Below, one piece after another: positions 1 to 11,367 of a stretch of DNA of 64,000 bases. This DNA is from Prorocentrum cordatum. Taxonomy: Eukaryota > Sar > Dinophyceae > Prorocentrales > Prorocentraceae. The first letter of the stretch is position 1; each line of letters opens with the position of its first letter. The position numbers were made by a program, and so were the translations under genes. The DNA lies in contig CAUYUJ010015012.1 of assembly GCA_963575745.1 (NCBI GenBank), positions 197,432 through 261,431 of the forward strand, read 5' to 3'. Below the pieces are notes generated by a model. That model searched no databases and was not told the DNA's origin. It saw only the letters and a list, made by a program, of their open reading frames with translations.

Positions 1-966
<966 letters not shown>

Positions 967-974
967 CAGGGGGC

Positions 975-1587
975 TGATTCATCCTCTGGGCCGCAGCCCT
1001 GACCGCGTCGGGTCCCCACCGCTTGAAGCGACCCTTCCAGACATGAACAGCCGCCTTTTTCATTCTGCCCTCCTCGGCCGCAACTTCGGCACGGAGAACG
1101 TCCGCGGCACCCCCGGGGCAGGGGGGGCCGCGGGAAGGAGGCCGCTCCGAAACGCTGGCGCCCATCTTCTGAGAAGGGTCCCTGGGGCCGGGGCTTGGCT
1201 GGGAGGTGGCCCCCGACGCCAACTTCCGCCGACTTCCACGACTCTTCCAAGACCCGTTGCAAGCGGCGCAACCTGCGGTACCGCACGGTTTCCGGACCCC
1301 GCCTCGCCGCCGACGGCGTGACCGGCCCCTGCTCTGGCAACGAACCTTTGTCACGCTCCTGCCCGCGAGCGGTCTCGGCCAGACCCAGCCTGCACGCTTC
1401 CCGCATCAAGGCTTCGGCGCGGGCATGCCACCTCGCTATCGCCCCCCTGGGGGGCAGGGGTCGGTCGTCCTGCGTAGCTGCCGCGCCGGGGTAGCCCCCA
1501 GTCATACACAGCGGTGCGGGCTGGGCGCGTCTGGGGGGCCGGGGGCCCGACTCTTCCCGAGACTTGCGCATCATAGATCACGGCCAA
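975..1587 (-). pseudogene. LINE linker region after the endonuclease (degenerate)
   Basis: Three frames each preserve a fragment of one polyprotein region. AVIYDAQVSGR and TAVYDWG are near 1587-1500, AIARWHARAEALMREA near 1445-1390, VRYRRLRRLQRVLEESW near 1300-1230, and KKAAVHVWKGRFKRWGPDAV near 1060-990. In dinoflagellate LINEs I associate this Trp/Arg-rich stretch with the interval between endonuclease and reverse transcriptase. The frame changes show accumulated indels. The alignment ends where the microsatellite begins. Confidence 0.5.
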
Positions 1588-1636
1588 GTGGTGGGGGCCC
1601 CCTCTAACGGGGAGGGTGAAGGCCGGCTCGGCCGCC

Positions 1637-2170
1637 GCCCCCCGAGCCAGGCACGTGGTCCTCGGTGGTGGTAGGGGTGACCCGCGCCGCCGCCCAGTCC
1701 TGAGGCATCGCGCTATCGTGCACGGGGCGCCAATTCAGTTCCCCCACAGTCACGGCAGGGATTTCCGAGACGCGCCCAGCCGCAGCGACGAGAGACGCCA
1801 GCCTACCGTCATCAGCCGGGTGGGGGCCCCACGCAACCGAAACCGTCATCGCATCAGAGTTCCCCCCGACGGAGCGCCAAGAGTTTGAATCGCACTCCTT
1901 GTCGCCCGGGGCCCCCTTGCCGAGCTCGGGGCGCCGCAGCAGGAGACGCCCCCCTTCTCTCCGACCAGGAGCAGTCATCGGAGGAGCAGCGGACCGCTGG
2001 CCCCGCCACCCCGCCCGACCAGCGAACTCCGTGGCCCACCGAAAGCCCCCTGGGGGGTGCCGGGTCTCTTGCAAGCACAGAAGGCGCGCACCAGATTCCC
2101 CGGCAACGGCCAAGACCGCTTCCAATCGATTTCTGGTGAGCAGCGTGACGTGCAGGGTGAGGATCCGCAC
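1637..2170 (-). pseudogene. LINE APE-type endonuclease domain (degenerate)
   Basis: About 178 codons resemble the exonuclease-endonuclease-phosphatase fold used by LINEs to nick target DNA. Visible landmarks are the first strand VRILTLHVTLLTRNRLEAVL, the catalytic-Glu strand LLCLQETRHPPGGF, and the later strand AVTVGELNWRPVHDSAMP followed by WAAARVTPTTTEDH. Two changes suggest loss of activity: the usual Asn of the first strand (LNV) is His, and the usual GDxN motif reads GELN. The reading frame is closed by a TAG at 1604-1606, and the next conserved block continues in another frame. Confidence 0.6.
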
Positions 2171-2519
2171 CTGCGACGGGGGGCCCGCGCCTCGCGGGCC
2201 AGACGCCCGCCCCCGCTCTCTGCGGGCCGTTTTGCTTCCCACCGCGTCCCCCGCCAGGGAGTGAACCCGGGCCCCGCCCGCCAAGGAGGGAGGAGAAGGC
2301 TGAGAGGAGGAAGAGGGGGGGATGGGCCGAGGGAGGGAGAGGAAGGGGAGAGGGGGGGAGAGGAGGGGAAACCGGGCACGCCCCCCCGGCGAGCCGGGGT
2401 TGGGAAGCACAACGACCCGCGGCCGTTTGTCAAGAGGCAGCAGACGCTGCTGCCGCCGTCGGCGCTGGGGGCCGGGGATCGCGCGCCTTCTGGTGCCCCG
2501 CCCCCGGCAGGACTTTGCC

Positions 2520-2948
2520 ATTCACATAGTTAACAGCCCGTCTCCACGTGTCGATTGTGACGGTCGATTGCCGGGCCCTGCAGAGGTTTCTCCGGAAGGT
2601 GGACAACGGCGCGCTCCTGTCGCACTTCTGGCATTTATAACAATTCGCCCCCCTGTCACCCTGTGGATGACTGCCGTGTTTGGGCCACAAGCTGGAGTGG
2701 CTAACTCTGGCGAAAGCCCGGCCCTCCAATCCCAGAAGGAATCGACATGGGTGCCCCGCCTGCACTCCTCCGTCTGCTGCTGGACGTGCGCTTGGTGCCG
2801 GGGCCTCTCTTCGGGTGTCCAGGCCCTGCCCAGAGTCGGAGCGGGCATGCCCTGGCACTCCTTCCAAGGGCGGTCCGCCTCTTGCCTTTGGCGGTGCGCG
2901 AAGCCCCGCCGAACTCCTTTGGGCGGTCGCCACCCACGCGCCGGACAC
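2520..2948 (-). pseudogene. LINE N-terminal zinc-knuckle-like region (degenerate)
   Basis: The minus strand encodes a block with HSSLWPKHGSH followed by NCYKCQKCDRSAP and a distal Cys near 2580. Its position upstream of the endonuclease matches the Cys-cluster segment of dinoflagellate LINE polyproteins. Flanking residues are Pro/Arg-rich and poorly constrained. The 3134-3521 region further upstream is a basic Ser/Lys/Gly-rich stretch that could be the polyprotein N-terminus. This is inference from order and composition only. Confidence 0.35.
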
Positions 2949-3521
2949 CTGTACAGGGCCCCCAAATCAGTCGGGCCGAACTTCGGCGAAGGAGGCGGGA
3001 GAGGCGGAGGAGGGTCCGTAGCGCGGGAGGAGGGATCGGGCATGCCCCCCCGCCGAGCATGGCAGCCAAGGATGGGCTGAACTCTGTCTGTCTCGCCGGG
3101 GTAGCCTGGTCCCCTTGTCCCCCCGGCAATTCTTCAACCGTGGACGCGCGGCCTCGCTTCCCGCCCTGCGCAGGGGCTGGGGGGTAGACGCCCCCCTCTG
3201 CGCCGACCGCTTGGCCGAGCCGTTTTTCCGACCCGGGGCCGCAACCAGGGCGGGAAGATCGTTGCAACCCGCGCTTTTGGCCGAGCCGCAGCCTGAGTCC
3301 GCCCTAGGCGTACCCCCCCAAGATTTTCCGCACCGAGGCCGACACCATGCGCGCGGGGGTGGTAGGTTCCGCCGCCGAGCGCCCCCGCCACCTTCGAGTT
3401 TGCCGCGGCCGTCCGTGGCTCCGTCCTTGCCTTCAACCTTGGGCACCTTCGCCTGGCTTCCGTTAGCCCGCGCGGAAGAGGAGGCAGCGTGTTTGTGCGC
3501 TGGCTCCCGAGGGCTCTCCAT

Positions 3522-3955
3522 AGCTTTAGCTTTAGCTTTAGTTTTAGTTTTAGCTTTAGCTTAGCTTGAGCTTAGCTTTAGCTTAGCTGTAGCTTAGCTT
3601 TAGCTTAGCGTTTCGCTTAGCGTTTCGCTTAGCGTTTAGCTTAGCTTGAGCTTAGCTGCAGCTTAGCTTTAGCTTAACTTTAGCTTTAGCTTAGCTTTAG
3701 CTTAGCTTTAGCTTAGCTTTAGCTTAGCTTTAGCTTAGCTTTAGCTTAGCTGTAGCTTTGCTTTAGCTTAGCTGTTGCTCAGCTTTATCTTAGCTTTAGC
3801 TTTAGCTTAGGTTTAGCTTAGCGTTAGCTTAGCTTTAGCTTAGCTTTAGCGTTAGCGTAGCTTTAGCTTAGCTTTAGCTTAGCTTTAGTTTAGCTTTAGC
3901 TTAGATTTAGCTTAGCTGCGGCTTAGCTTTAGCTTAGCTTTAGCTTAGCGTTACT
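3522..3955. repeat. TTTAGC / TTAGC satellite
   Basis: The array alternates TTTAGC and TTAGC, giving a dominant 11-bp period (TTTAGCTTAGC) with scattered variants such as GTTTCGC, TGTAGC and TTGAGC. It is AT-richer than both neighbours and sits directly beyond the N-terminal end of the LINE remnant. It resembles, but is not, the TTTAGGG telomeric repeat. No gene overlaps it. Confidence 0.9.
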
Positions 3956-4502
3956 GTTGCTACTAATGCTGCTTTCCTAGGGGTTCCAACTCCTAGGTAG
4001 GGTCGCACTTGGATAATGATGCGTTTGCGGGTGAGCCCTTTCAGATTCATGGGGGCGCATCTCTACGGAGCAGGAGGGCGGCATGTTTCAGCAAATTGGT
4101 TGGGATGTCTCATGCCTGCGCATAACAAGCTAGGGCCCCTGGGGCACAGCATGGTTAGGGAGACAACTCCAGGATGCGGTTATCTCAGGAGAAACAGGCT
4201 GTATCTCGATGCACTTTAGTTTCAGGGCGCCTGTCAAACAAACAAATCCGCCCCTCGTCCTTCTGCTCCTCCTCGGTCGTTAGCGTTGTCGGTTCGGTAT
4301 GTTCGGTTTTTTTTTGTTGTTGTCGGATTTGCAACATGGTAGCCTTCAAACGGCGACCAATTTGAGCAGGACCTCCTCGCGCGCGGAAGGCAAGCGCAGC
4401 TCCCAAGTTCGATTCGGCAGACCGGAGGGTTTTTCCCCACATGTTTCGTGGGGTTTGGTTTTCTTCCCTGCCGCGCCGCACCCGCGACACACACCTCACT
4501 CT
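3956..4502. other. Unassigned sequence between two repeat arrays
   Basis: Short ORFs of 60-70 codons on plus (4016-4219, 4174-4365) have no recognised domain and overlap one another. I see no RNA gene or mobile-element end here. Confidence 0.5.
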
Positions 4503-4672
4503 TCGTACAGCACAGCTCAGCACAGCACATCACAGCACAGCACAGCACAGCTCAGCTCAGCACAGCACGCAGCTCAGCTCAGCTCAGCACGCAGCTCAGC
4601 ACACAGCACAGCTCAGCACAGCTCAGCACAGCCCAGCACGGCTCAGCTCAGCACAGCACAGCACAGCTCGTG
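4503..4672. repeat. CAGCTCAGCA / CAGCACAG short tandem repeat
   Basis: The tract is a patchwork of CAGCACAG and CAGCTCAG motifs with phase slips. Its last part continues directly into the first unit of the 90-bp satellite and is repeated inside that satellite at about 5918-5992. Confidence 0.85.
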
Positions 4673-7600
4673 GCACTGGCGCAAAGTCTAGCAAGCGTGG
4701 CACTTTCTCGACACCACAGGGGGTGCGCAGGGGGTGGTCTCTCAGCTCGGTCCCTATCCACGACACTGGCGCAAAGGCTAGCAGGCGTGGCACTTTCTCG
4801 ACACCACAGGGGGTGCGCAGGGGGTGGTCTCTCAGTTCGGCCGCTATCCACGACACTGGCGCAAAGCCTAGCAGGCGTGGCACTTTCTCGACACCACAGG
4901 GGGTGGGCAGGGGGTGGTCTCTCAGCTCGGCCGCTATCCACGACACTGGCGCAAAGCCTAGCAGGCGTGGCACTTTCTCGACACCACAGGGGGTGCGCAG
5001 GGGGTGGTCTCTCAGCTCGGCCGCTATCCACGACACTGGCGCAAAGCTAGCAGGCGTGGCACTTTCTCGACACCAAAGGGCGCAAAGCCTAGCAGGCAGA
5101 CACCAAAGGGGGTGGGCAGGGGGTGGTCTCTCAGCTCGGCCGCTATCCACGACACTGGCGCAAAGCCTAGCAGGCGTGGCACTTTCTCGACACCACAGGG
5201 GGTGCGCAGGGGGTGGTCTCTCAGCTCGGCCGCTATCCACGACACTGGCGCAAAGCTAGCAGGCGTGGCACTTTCTCGACACCAAAGGGGGTGCGCAGGG
5301 GGTGGTCTCTCAGCTCGGCCGCTATCCACGACACTGGCGCAAAGCCTAGCAGGCGTGGTACTCTTTCGACACCACAGGGGGTGCGCAGGGGGTGGTCTCT
5401 CAGCTCGGCCGCTATCCACGACACTGGCGCAAAGCCTAGCAGGCGTGGCACTTTCTCGACACCAAAGGGGGTGCGCAGGGGGTGGTCTCTCAGTTCGGCC
5501 GCTATCCACGACACTGGCGCAAAGCCTAGCAGGTGTGGCACTCTCTCGACACCAAAGGGGGTGCGCAGGGGGTGGTCTCTCAGCTCGGCCGCTATCCACG
5601 ACACTGGTGCAAAGCCTAGAAGGCGTGGCACCTTCTCGACACCACAGGGGGTGCGCAGGGGGTGGTCTCTCACCGCGGTCCCTATCCACGACACTGGCGC
5701 AAAGCCTAGCAGGCGTGGCACTCTCTCGACACCAAAGGGGGTGCGCAGGGGGTGGTCTCTCAGCTCGGCCGCTATCCACGACACTGGCGCAAAGCCTAGC
5801 AGGCGTGGCACTTTCTCGACACCACAGGGGGTGCGCAGGGGGTGGTCTCTCACCGCGGTCCCTATCCACGACACTGGCGCAAAGGCTAGCAGGCGTGGCA
5901 TTTTCTCGACACCACAGGACACAGCACAGCTCAGCACAGCTCAGCACAGCCCAGCACGGCTCAGCTCAGCACAGCACAGCACAGCTCGTGGCATTGGCGC
6001 AACGCCTAGCAAGCGTGGCACTTTCTCGACACCACAGGGGGTGGGCAGGGGGTGGTCTCTCAGCTCGGTCCCTATCCACGACACTGGCGCAGAGGCTAGC
6101 AGGCGTGGCACTTTCTCGACACCACAGGGGGTGCGGAGGGGGTGGTCTCTCAGTTCGGCCGCTACCCACGACACTGGCGCAAAGCCTAGCAGGCGTGGCA
6201 CTTTCTCGACACCAAGGGGGGTGGGCAGGGGGTGGTCTCTCAGCTCGGCCGCTATCCACGACACTGTCCGCAAAGGCCTAGTAGCAGGCGTGGCACTTTT
6301 TCTCGACCACCAACAGGGGTTGCGCACGATCAGAGTACATTCGCTCGGCCAGCTATCCAACGCAATTCGAATGCGCCTCAGCAGGCTGCACTTTCTCGAC
6401 ACCGACAAGGGGGTGCGCAAGGGGGTGGTCTCTCATCTCGTTCGCTATCCACGACGACGACTGCGCAAGCCTAGCAAGCCTAGCAGGCGTGGCACTTTTC
6501 TCGACACCAAAGGGGGTAGGCAGGGGGTGGTCTCTCAGCTCGGCCGCTATCCGCGACACGGGCGCAAAGCCTAGCAGGCGTGGCACTCTCTCGACACCAC
6601 AGAAGGGTGCGCAGGGGGTGGTCTCTCAGCTCGGCCGCTATCCACGACACTGGCGCAAAGCCTAGCAGGCGTGGCACTTTCTCGACACCAAAGGGGGTGG
6701 ACAGGAGGTGGTCTCTCAGCTCGGCCGCTATCCACGACACTGGCGCAAAGCCTAGCAGGCGTGGCACTCTCTCGACACCAAAGGGGGTGGGCAGGGGGTG
6801 GTCTCTCAGCTCGGCCGCTATCCACGACACTGGCGCAAAGGCTAGCAGGCGTGGCACTTTCTCGACACCACAGGGGGTGCGCAGGGGATGGTCTCTCAGC
6901 TCGGCCGCTATCCACGACACTGGCGCAAAGCCTAGCAGGCGTGGCACTTTCTCGACACCACAGGGGGTGCGCATGGGGTGGTCTCTCAGCTCGGTCGCTA
7001 TCCACGACACTGGCGCAAAGCCTAGCAGGCGTGGCACTTTCTCGACACCACAGGGGGTGGGCAGGGGGTGGTCTCTCAGCTCGGCCGCTATTCACGCCAC
7101 TGGCGCAAAGCCTAGCAGGCGTGGCACTTTCGCGACACCACAGGGGGTGCGCAGGGGGTGGTCTCTCAGCTCGGCCGCTATCCACGACACTGGCGCAAAG
7201 GCTAGCAGGCGTGGCACTTTCTCGACACCACAGGGGGAGCGCAGGGGGTGGTCTCTCAGCTCGGCCGCTATCCACGACACTGGCGCAAAGGCTAGCAGGC
7301 GTGGCACTTTCTCGACACCAAAGGGGGTGGGCAGGGGGTGGTCTCTCAGCTCGGTCGCTATCCACGAGACTGGCGCAAAGGCTAGCAGGCGTGGCACTTT
7401 CTCGACACCACAGGGGTGCGCAGGGGGTGGTCTCTCAGCTCGGCCGCTATCCACGACACTGTCGCAAAGCCTAGTAGGCGTAGCACTTTCTCGACACCAC
7501 AAGGGGTGCGCAGGGGGTGGTCTCTCAGCTCGGCCGCAATCCACGACACTGGCGCAAAGGCTAGCAGGCGTGGCACTTTCTCGGCACCAGAGTGGTGGCA

Positions 7601-8870
7601 GGGGGGTGTTCCTCGTTCAGCTCGGCCCATATCCCGACGCTGTCGCAAGCCTGGCAGGCGTGGCACTTTCCCTCGACACCACAGTGGTGCGCAAATGGGT
7701 GGTCTCTCAAGTTCGGACCGCTGTCCACGACACTGGCGCAAAGGCTAGCAGACGTGGCACTTTCTCGACACCACAGGGGGTGGGCAGGGGGTGGTCTCTC
7801 AGCTCGGCCGCTATCCACGACACTGGCGCAAAGGCTAGCAGGCGTGGCACTTTCTCGACACCACAGGGGGTGCGCAGGGGGTGGTCGCTCAGCTCGGTCG
7901 CTATCCACGACACTGTCGCAAAGCCTAGTAGGCGGGGCACTTTCTCGACACCACAAGGGGGTGCGCAGGGGGTGGTCCTCAGTTCGGCCGCTATCCACGA
8001 CACTGTCGCAAAGCCTAGCAGGCGTGGCACTTTCTCGACACCAAAGGGGGTGCGCAGGGGGTGGTCTCTCAGCTCGGCCGCTATCCACGACACTGTCGCA
8101 AAACCTAGCAGGCGTGGCACTTTCGCGACACCACAGGGGGTGCGCAGGGGGTGGTCTCTCAGCTCGGCCGCTATCCACGACACTGGCGCAAAGGCTAGCA
8201 GGCGTGGCACTTTCTCGACACCGCAGGGGGTGGGCGGGGGGTGGTCTCTCAGCTCGGCCGCTACCAGAACACTGCGCAAAGCCTGCAGGCGTGGCATTTT
8301 CTCTCGAACACCACACGGGGCGCGCAGGGGTGGTCTCTCATCTCGGCCTGCTATCCACGGAAAAAAAAAAAAAAAAAAAAACAACTTGGCGCAAAAGGCT
8401 AGCAGCAGGCGTGGCACTTTCTGCACCACAGGGGGTGCGCAGGGGGTGGTCTCTCAGCTCGGCCAGCTATCCACGACACTGGCGCAAGCCTCGTAGGCGT
8501 GGCACCTCGTCATCAACCCAAAAGGGGTGGGGCAGGGTGGTGGTCTCTCAGCTCGGCCGCTATCCCCCAACGCACTGTCGGCAAAGCTTTAGCAGGCGTG
8601 GCACTTTCGCGACACCACAGGGGGTGCGCAGGGGGTGGTCTCTCATCTCGGCCGCTATCCACGACACTGTCGCAAAACCTAGCAAGCGTGGCACTTTCTC
8701 GACACCACAGGGGGTGCGCAGGGGGTGGTCTCTCAGCTCGGCCGCTATCCACGACACTGGCGCAAAGCTTTGCAGCCGTGGCACTTTCTCGACACCACAG
8801 GGGGTCTCTGAGCGCGGCCGCCACCCACGACACTGTCGCAAAGCTTAGCAGGCGTGGCACTCTTCCGGGA
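4673..8870. repeat. 90-bp satellite array, about 46 units
   Basis: The period is 90 bp, seen from the recurrence of GACACTGGCGCAAAGCCTAG and CTCTCAGCTCGGCCGCTATC. Because 90 is divisible by 3, several frames stay open for hundreds of codons on both strands (for example 6580-8496 plus, repeating a 30-residue peptide that begins GVRRGWSLSS). Units differ mainly by single substitutions. Two patches (about 6262-6480 and 8260-8580, including a 21-A run at 8361-8381) are rich in indels and may be decayed or poorly assembled. I treat the ORFs as by-products of the period, not as genes. Confidence 0.93.
5918..5996. repeat. Array-boundary sequence duplicated inside the 90-bp satellite
   Basis: The CAGCACAG/CAGCTCAG tract that borders the array at about 4603-4680 recurs almost unchanged here and is again followed by a first-type unit (GCAAGCGTGG variant). 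The array therefore contains a copy of its own left border, so a block of border plus units was duplicated. Confidence 0.8.
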
Positions 8871-9418
8871 CTATAGGGCCAGCGCAGGGGGTGATCTCTT
8901 GGTGCAGTGATTATCCACCGCATTGCGCGTGAGAGCTTGCGTCTTACCCTGATCCGTAAACATCGCGGCTCAAGCCGGCGCGGCACGACTGCGCATTTAC
9001 GCAAGTTGGTCTGTGCTCCAACTTGCGGGCAACAACCGCCCGGCCTACGCGCGGCAGCAATGCCGCCCAAAAATGACATTGGACAGCTGCCGCCTCCGTG
9101 CGTGAAGCTGGGTGTCTTCCAGCTCGGCCACTATCCACGACACTGGCGCAAAGCTTTGCAGCCGTGGCACTTTCTCGACACCACAGGGGGTCTCTGAGCG
9201 CGGCCGCCACCCACGACACTGTCGCAAAGCCTAGCAGGCGTGGCACTCACCCGGGACTATAGGGCCAGCGCAGGGGGTGATCTCTTGGTGCAGTGATTAT
9301 CCACCACCGCGTTGCGCGTGAGAGCTTGCGTCTTACCCTGATCCGTAACATCGCGGCTCAAGCCGGCGCGGCACGACTGCGCATTTACGCAAGTTTGTCT
9401 GTGCTCCAACTTGCGGGC
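8745..9418. repeat. Direct duplication with a 386-bp offset at the end of the satellite
   Basis: 8745-9030 and 9131-9418 are near-identical, both running from a degenerate 90-bp unit (AAAGCTTTGCAGCCGTGG) through GGGACTATAGGGCCAGCGCA to GTGCTCCAACTTGCGGGC. The offset is 386-388 bp. About 100 bp at 9031-9130 separates them. No ORF of note is included. Confidence 0.85.
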
Positions 9419-11212
9419 ATTCGATGCCTATCACCGTCAACTGAAGAATTGATGGCCCGAGACGCTTTACATGAGGTATAACGAGTTGCCGCATCCAGGT
9501 ACGAACGACGATAGCAGGAGGAGGCAGTGCCTGGTGGCATACTTGCTGAACCCTTCGTCCGGCGGGTTCCCGGCTGATCAGCCGGGGGGCAGTGCGGAGG
9601 ATGGCGATGGCTCGCCGTTGGCGAAAGTTCGGCGGGTCGGCGACGCCGGCAACGGGGGCGTTGCCACGCCCGCGTAGGACGCGCCTATCAAGTGCGCGCC
9701 CATGCAGGCCTTCACTCCTCAACGGTCCCCAGCACTTCTGCTTGCTACCTCTGTTCGTTCCACGGGTACCCCACGCATTCAGCTGTCCCCTGAGCCGGCT
9801 CAGACGGACCGCCGTTGGGCAGAAGTACCTTCGTCGCAAGGCCTGCGAGAATCAGTTCAGCTCGGGAACCTGTTGACGAAAGCGGATGCGAAAGCAGTCA
9901 AATGGTATAAGGCATTCGCGGCCAAGCGAGCTTCTGATCCAGAGTACTTGCCGTTGAGGTGTTCCAGCAAACACATAAGATTTAAATTAAGTATGTGGGG
10001 TTCTTCGGTAGCGTAATTGGCGGGAGGGCGAAAGTTCCAGCTTGTGGCCCCGCCCGCGCCATTGCGGAGCCGACTCTGTTTTCTCCTCCCGCGGGCCGTT
10101 TCGCCAAACGTCGCATGGTTTTGAAGGGTTCTCCTTGCGCTGCAACTTCGGGGGCGGCAAGGGGGGGGGGGGGGGGGGGGCGACTAGGGGTGGGGTTGTG
10201 GATATCATGGCGGGGGCCATCCATATCCCCAGATGTCATGGTGCCCCTTTTTATTCCAATGCGTCCCTGGCCCCCTCCTTGGGCCGCGCACATGCCGCTG
10301 GCCATGATTTGAGCCCCCCCCTCTTGGACGCCCCCTTCTTGGCCGCCCCCGAAACATGGCAGTGCCAGGTACCCCCTCGAGCAGTCAGCGATGCCTGGGC
10401 GGTCCTTTGGCCAGAATGTCCTTCTCGCAGGGTGGGAACGCAGACCGCGATGTATGCCGGCCAGCCAGATCCAAAAGAGTATGTATTCTGTGCACGTTGT
10501 CGGTCTGTACTACGTGTGAGCTTTCTCATTCGGTTGGAGACTATTTCTTTCAGGATCCGGCGATCGCCCAGGTTATCGGGTCAGCCCCACCCCTCCTCCC
10601 AGGATAAGTTGTCCTTGTCGGTTGTGCAGGTTTGACGGGAGCGCGCAGTACGTGGGGCTGCCCAAGGCGAAATGGTTATGCAATCGGCTGGCACTTCCCC
10701 CCACGGATAACCTGGGCGATCGCCGAACAATAGATATCGATTTCTTGGCATTCTATGGGCCCGAGGGTTTCTCATCTGATCTTGCTTCGGGCACCACCCG
10801 CGCGCGGAGGAGGCGGCGAAGGCCACTGGGCAGCCCAAGGACGCGCTGCCGCGCGGCCTTTTGAGAGCGGTCCTTCTGCCACACGCGTGCGGCAGCCTGC
10901 CGTCGAAGGGGTGCAGAGGTGTTGCGCGGCCAGTGGCGGTTTTGCTTGCCCGGGTGTGTTCGCTGCGTGGTGCGCGCTCTGAGTTTTTTTCCCGTATTGC
11001 CCGCCGCATGCTGAAGCCGGCGTGGGGTCTCGCGTTCCCCGGCACTGGCTCCGGCCAAAAGGAAGGGGGGGAAGATAATCGATCGGTGTCACCCCAAGAT
11101 GCTTATACTATATGTGCGTCGCCCTTCCAGGGGCGACGCGCGCACCGAGAAATCTTATGGGGCATGCGTCGTGGCGGGCGCTTTCTGGCCACGCCGCTCG
11201 GGTAACGATATA
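9419..11212. other. Unassigned GC-rich sequence with a G20 tract
   Basis: Overlapping ORFs on both strands (the longest about 197 codons, 10042-10635 plus) show no domain I recognise; one contains a CARC motif only. A run of 20 G lies at 10161-10180. No clear coding signal or repeat unit was seen. Confidence 0.4.
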
Positions 11213-11365
11213 CAGTCGGCCCGGATTAGTAGGTCGACCTGCCAAACCAAGGGTTTTCTTGTGTCCTGTGTGTTCGCGACACATGCCTTCTACATTATCG
11301 TGGCAATGTGGCCTTCGGAAGGATCTTGTGTCCTCTCGCGTGTCCTCTCCAATCAATCCCGACTG
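11213..11365. mobile_element. MITE, Tc1/mariner-like, copy 1
   Basis: This 153-bp segment begins CAGTCGGCCCGGATTAG and ends with the imperfect reverse complement (CCAATCAATCCCGACTG). It is bordered by TA on both sides (11211-11212 and 11366-11367), the target duplication expected for Tc1/mariner elements, whose ends usually start with CAGT. A second copy lies at 17248-17401. It has no coding capacity. Confidence 0.6.
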
Positions 11366-11367
11366 TA

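Larger units (their letters stand above)
975..3521 (-). mobile_element. Degenerate non-LTR retrotransposon (LINE), 5' half only
   Basis: Read on the minus strand, the segment carries in order a basic low-complexity N-terminal region (from about 3521), a Cys-containing zinc-knuckle-like stretch (about 2640-2580), an APE-type endonuclease (about 2170-1637) and a linker rich in Arg and Trp (about 1587-975). This order is what I know from dinoflagellate LINE polyproteins. The pieces lie in different frames separated by stops, so the element is dead. No reverse transcriptase follows; the sequence runs into the AGT microsatellite at 966. The family assignment rests on motif recognition without a search. 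Confidence 0.6.

Noticed and set aside
4673-8870. CRISPR-like regular spacing
   Set aside because: The whole 90-bp period is repeated and there are no unique spacers between constant repeats; it is a satellite. No cas genes are present.
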